Source: Hemibagrus wyckioides (Eukaryota; Chordata; Actinopteri; Siluriformes; Bagridae). From it: a DNA stretch of 64,000 bases. This document shows positions 62,595 through 64,000 of this stretch, piece by piece. The notes beneath the pieces were generated by a model. The model saw only the letters and a program-made list of their open reading frames with translations. It ran no database searches and was not told the origin of the DNA. The translations under genes and the position numbers were made by a program. Positions within the stretch are counted from its first letter, which is position 1. Each line of letters opens with the position of its first letter. Where the stretch lies: positions 8,896,501 to 8,960,500 of the forward strand of contig NC_080717.1 in the NCBI RefSeq assembly GCF_019097595.1, given 5' to 3'.

Positions 62595-63040
62595 GTGAGT
62601 CAGTGAGAAGAGATTAGACCGTAATATATCGAGCAGAAACATGCTATACTAGTCCAGATTACATGGCTTGTACTGCTCAGTAACAGAGATTGGTGTGCTT
62701 ACCTGATTATATGAGATTACACAAATCTAATCACATAGAGGCTCAAAATAAAAGAGATTATCCTTGATAAAATAGTTTTCAATGAGATCATCTAGAAGTA
62801 AAGCTAACAACCCATTAACACAAAGTAATCTGTGGCTATAGAAATGTTCAGCTCAAAAATAACGCTAAGAAATATGTAGAACACGTTCATTTCACTCTTC
62901 TATTCTAGGAAAGTGAAGGCTGTTTCTGTTTAATTCATTTCTGAAGATGTGTTTGCATTACATGCAGTCAAATATTAGGCATATCCAGTATGATTTATGA
63001 CGTGTGAATTAAGTATGTACAATACTTTTTTCTGGTACAG

Positions 63041-63857
63041 AACCTGTGTCCTCTTCCTGAGAACATCATCACGCCATGGGGTATGTTAGAATCCACCATT
63101 TCCAAAAATGTTGCTGTAATGTGTTGCTAGTGAATGTATAACTTTTCTGCAGATTTTCTTATTTCAGCTTGATTTGAATGATGGTCTGTTTGTTTAACAG
63201 AGGTGTTTGAGTCGTTGTACACCCCGGGAGAGATGCTGGGTGAAGGAGGCTTCGGGACAGTCCGTGCGGGAATCCGTAATGCTGATGACAAGCAGGTCAT
63301 TAGACTGTGCATGACATCTACAGTCCATTTGCACTTAGTAACCATTGTTAAGCGTTTGAAAAATGATCGATGTCCCTGAGGGACAATCCCAGGGTTAAAC
63401 AATAACACTTGCCTGATTGTCTGGGGCAAAAATAAAACACACTATGTCAGAACAGCCGAGTTAAAAAATCATAGATTTTGCAGGGAACTGTTTAGTAACT
63501 GAACTATGTAACTGATACCACTGTGACGTATTTAAATGTTTAATCTTCAGCAAATGCTGAAAATTGGTCTGATTCAGTTGTGTGTTCAGTCAACGTAAAG
63601 AAACCGCATTATTTAGTGTCAATCATCTGCAAAGTGAGAATTGCAGCAAACTGTTGGCAAAATGGGAGTATGAGGCTAAGCCAGTCTGAAGCCTATTGGA
63701 ATAGATTCATTTTATTTCTGATCACAACTCTGTAGAAATTACGAATTGTATATGTTCTGTTCATGTTTTACAATAAGAATGTGCATGTTTCTTTATGTCT
63801 GAACAGGTTGCACTGAAATATGTGGAGAAAAAAACAGAAGATAAATTCATCACCATT
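63041..63857 (+). CDS. Linker and start of Pim-like kinase domain 2, right gene (partial)
   Basis: Linker exon 63041-63080 (NLCPLPENIITPW), glycine-loop exon 63201-63295 (LGEGGFGTV) and exon 63807-63857 (VALKYVEKKTEDKFITI), all in phase. The left copy lacks most of this last exon. The linker acceptor differs from the left: TCAG|GTACAG there is TCTGGTACAG here, so splicing must use the AG six bases downstream, which keeps the frame. The donor after the glycine-loop exon is GTCATT, weaker than the GTAAGC of kinase 1. The window ends before the catalytic loop, so intactness is unknown. Confidence 0.75.
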
Positions 63858-64000
63858 GTAAGTAAACTTCTACTTCTGAGATTCTTCTGCAGAGACGACA
63901 TAGAGTCCAAATAACACCCACCTGATAGACCAAATGATGTGTCCGTTTACTCAGTCCTACTAAAATAATCCTAAACTACTTACCTTCAACTTAGAGTTCA

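Larger units (their letters stand above)
60771..64000. repeat. Right copy of the direct segmental duplication
   Basis: Matches 1-2816. It contains about 415 bp (63420-63833) that is missing from the left copy. Confidence 0.9.

Overview
The window is vertebrate nuclear DNA, almost certainly from a teleost fish. The evidence is intron-containing Pim-type kinase genes (a family strongly expanded in teleosts), many Tc1/mariner relics of kinds common in fish, an L2-type LINE with a (TTTGACT)-like tail, and a tandem 5S rDNA array carrying a LINE inserted inside the 5S gene. I cannot name the species. No bacterial or phage features were seen.

Layout. (1) 1-3633: the 3' part of a gene whose last Sec16-like exon is followed by an intact Pim-like kinase domain and a second, decayed one. 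(2) 3634-13696: repeat-rich DNA holding a Tc1 relic split by a 1.7-kb solo LTR, an inverted copy of the last two exons of another kinase, a 15-bp tandem-repeat ORF, a lone diverged 5S unit in reverse orientation, and more transposon relics. (3) 13697-48419: a head-to-tail 5S rDNA array of about 1.4-1.6 kb units with sixteen 5S copies. Two copies are split at the same base by a 5.2-5.4 kb Tx1/L1-type LINE. Ten of the sixteen are 10-nt-deleted 5S variants. (4) 48420-53165: a disrupted third kinase gene with an L2 insertion in an exon and what looks like a newly gained intron. (5) 53166-59166: Tc1 and gypsy relics and a prpf19 pseudogene on the minus strand. (6) 59167-64000: a second, better preserved copy of the Sec16-Pim gene, from its first visible exon to the second kinase domain, where the window ends.

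Main result. On the right, eight consecutive exons (59167-60942) encode a shortened Sec16-type central domain. They splice in phase into a complete Pim-like kinase, which splices in phase into a second Pim-like kinase. A Sec16 ACE1-like domain fused to tandem Pim kinases is an unusual architecture; I do not know of a description of it. A near-identical stretch at the left edge shows the gene is at least duplicated, with the second kinase decayed there. Around the array the locus shows repeated segmental duplication, inversion and transposon insertion.

All exon models rest on splice signals, reading phase and motif recognition by eye. No searches or alignments were run.
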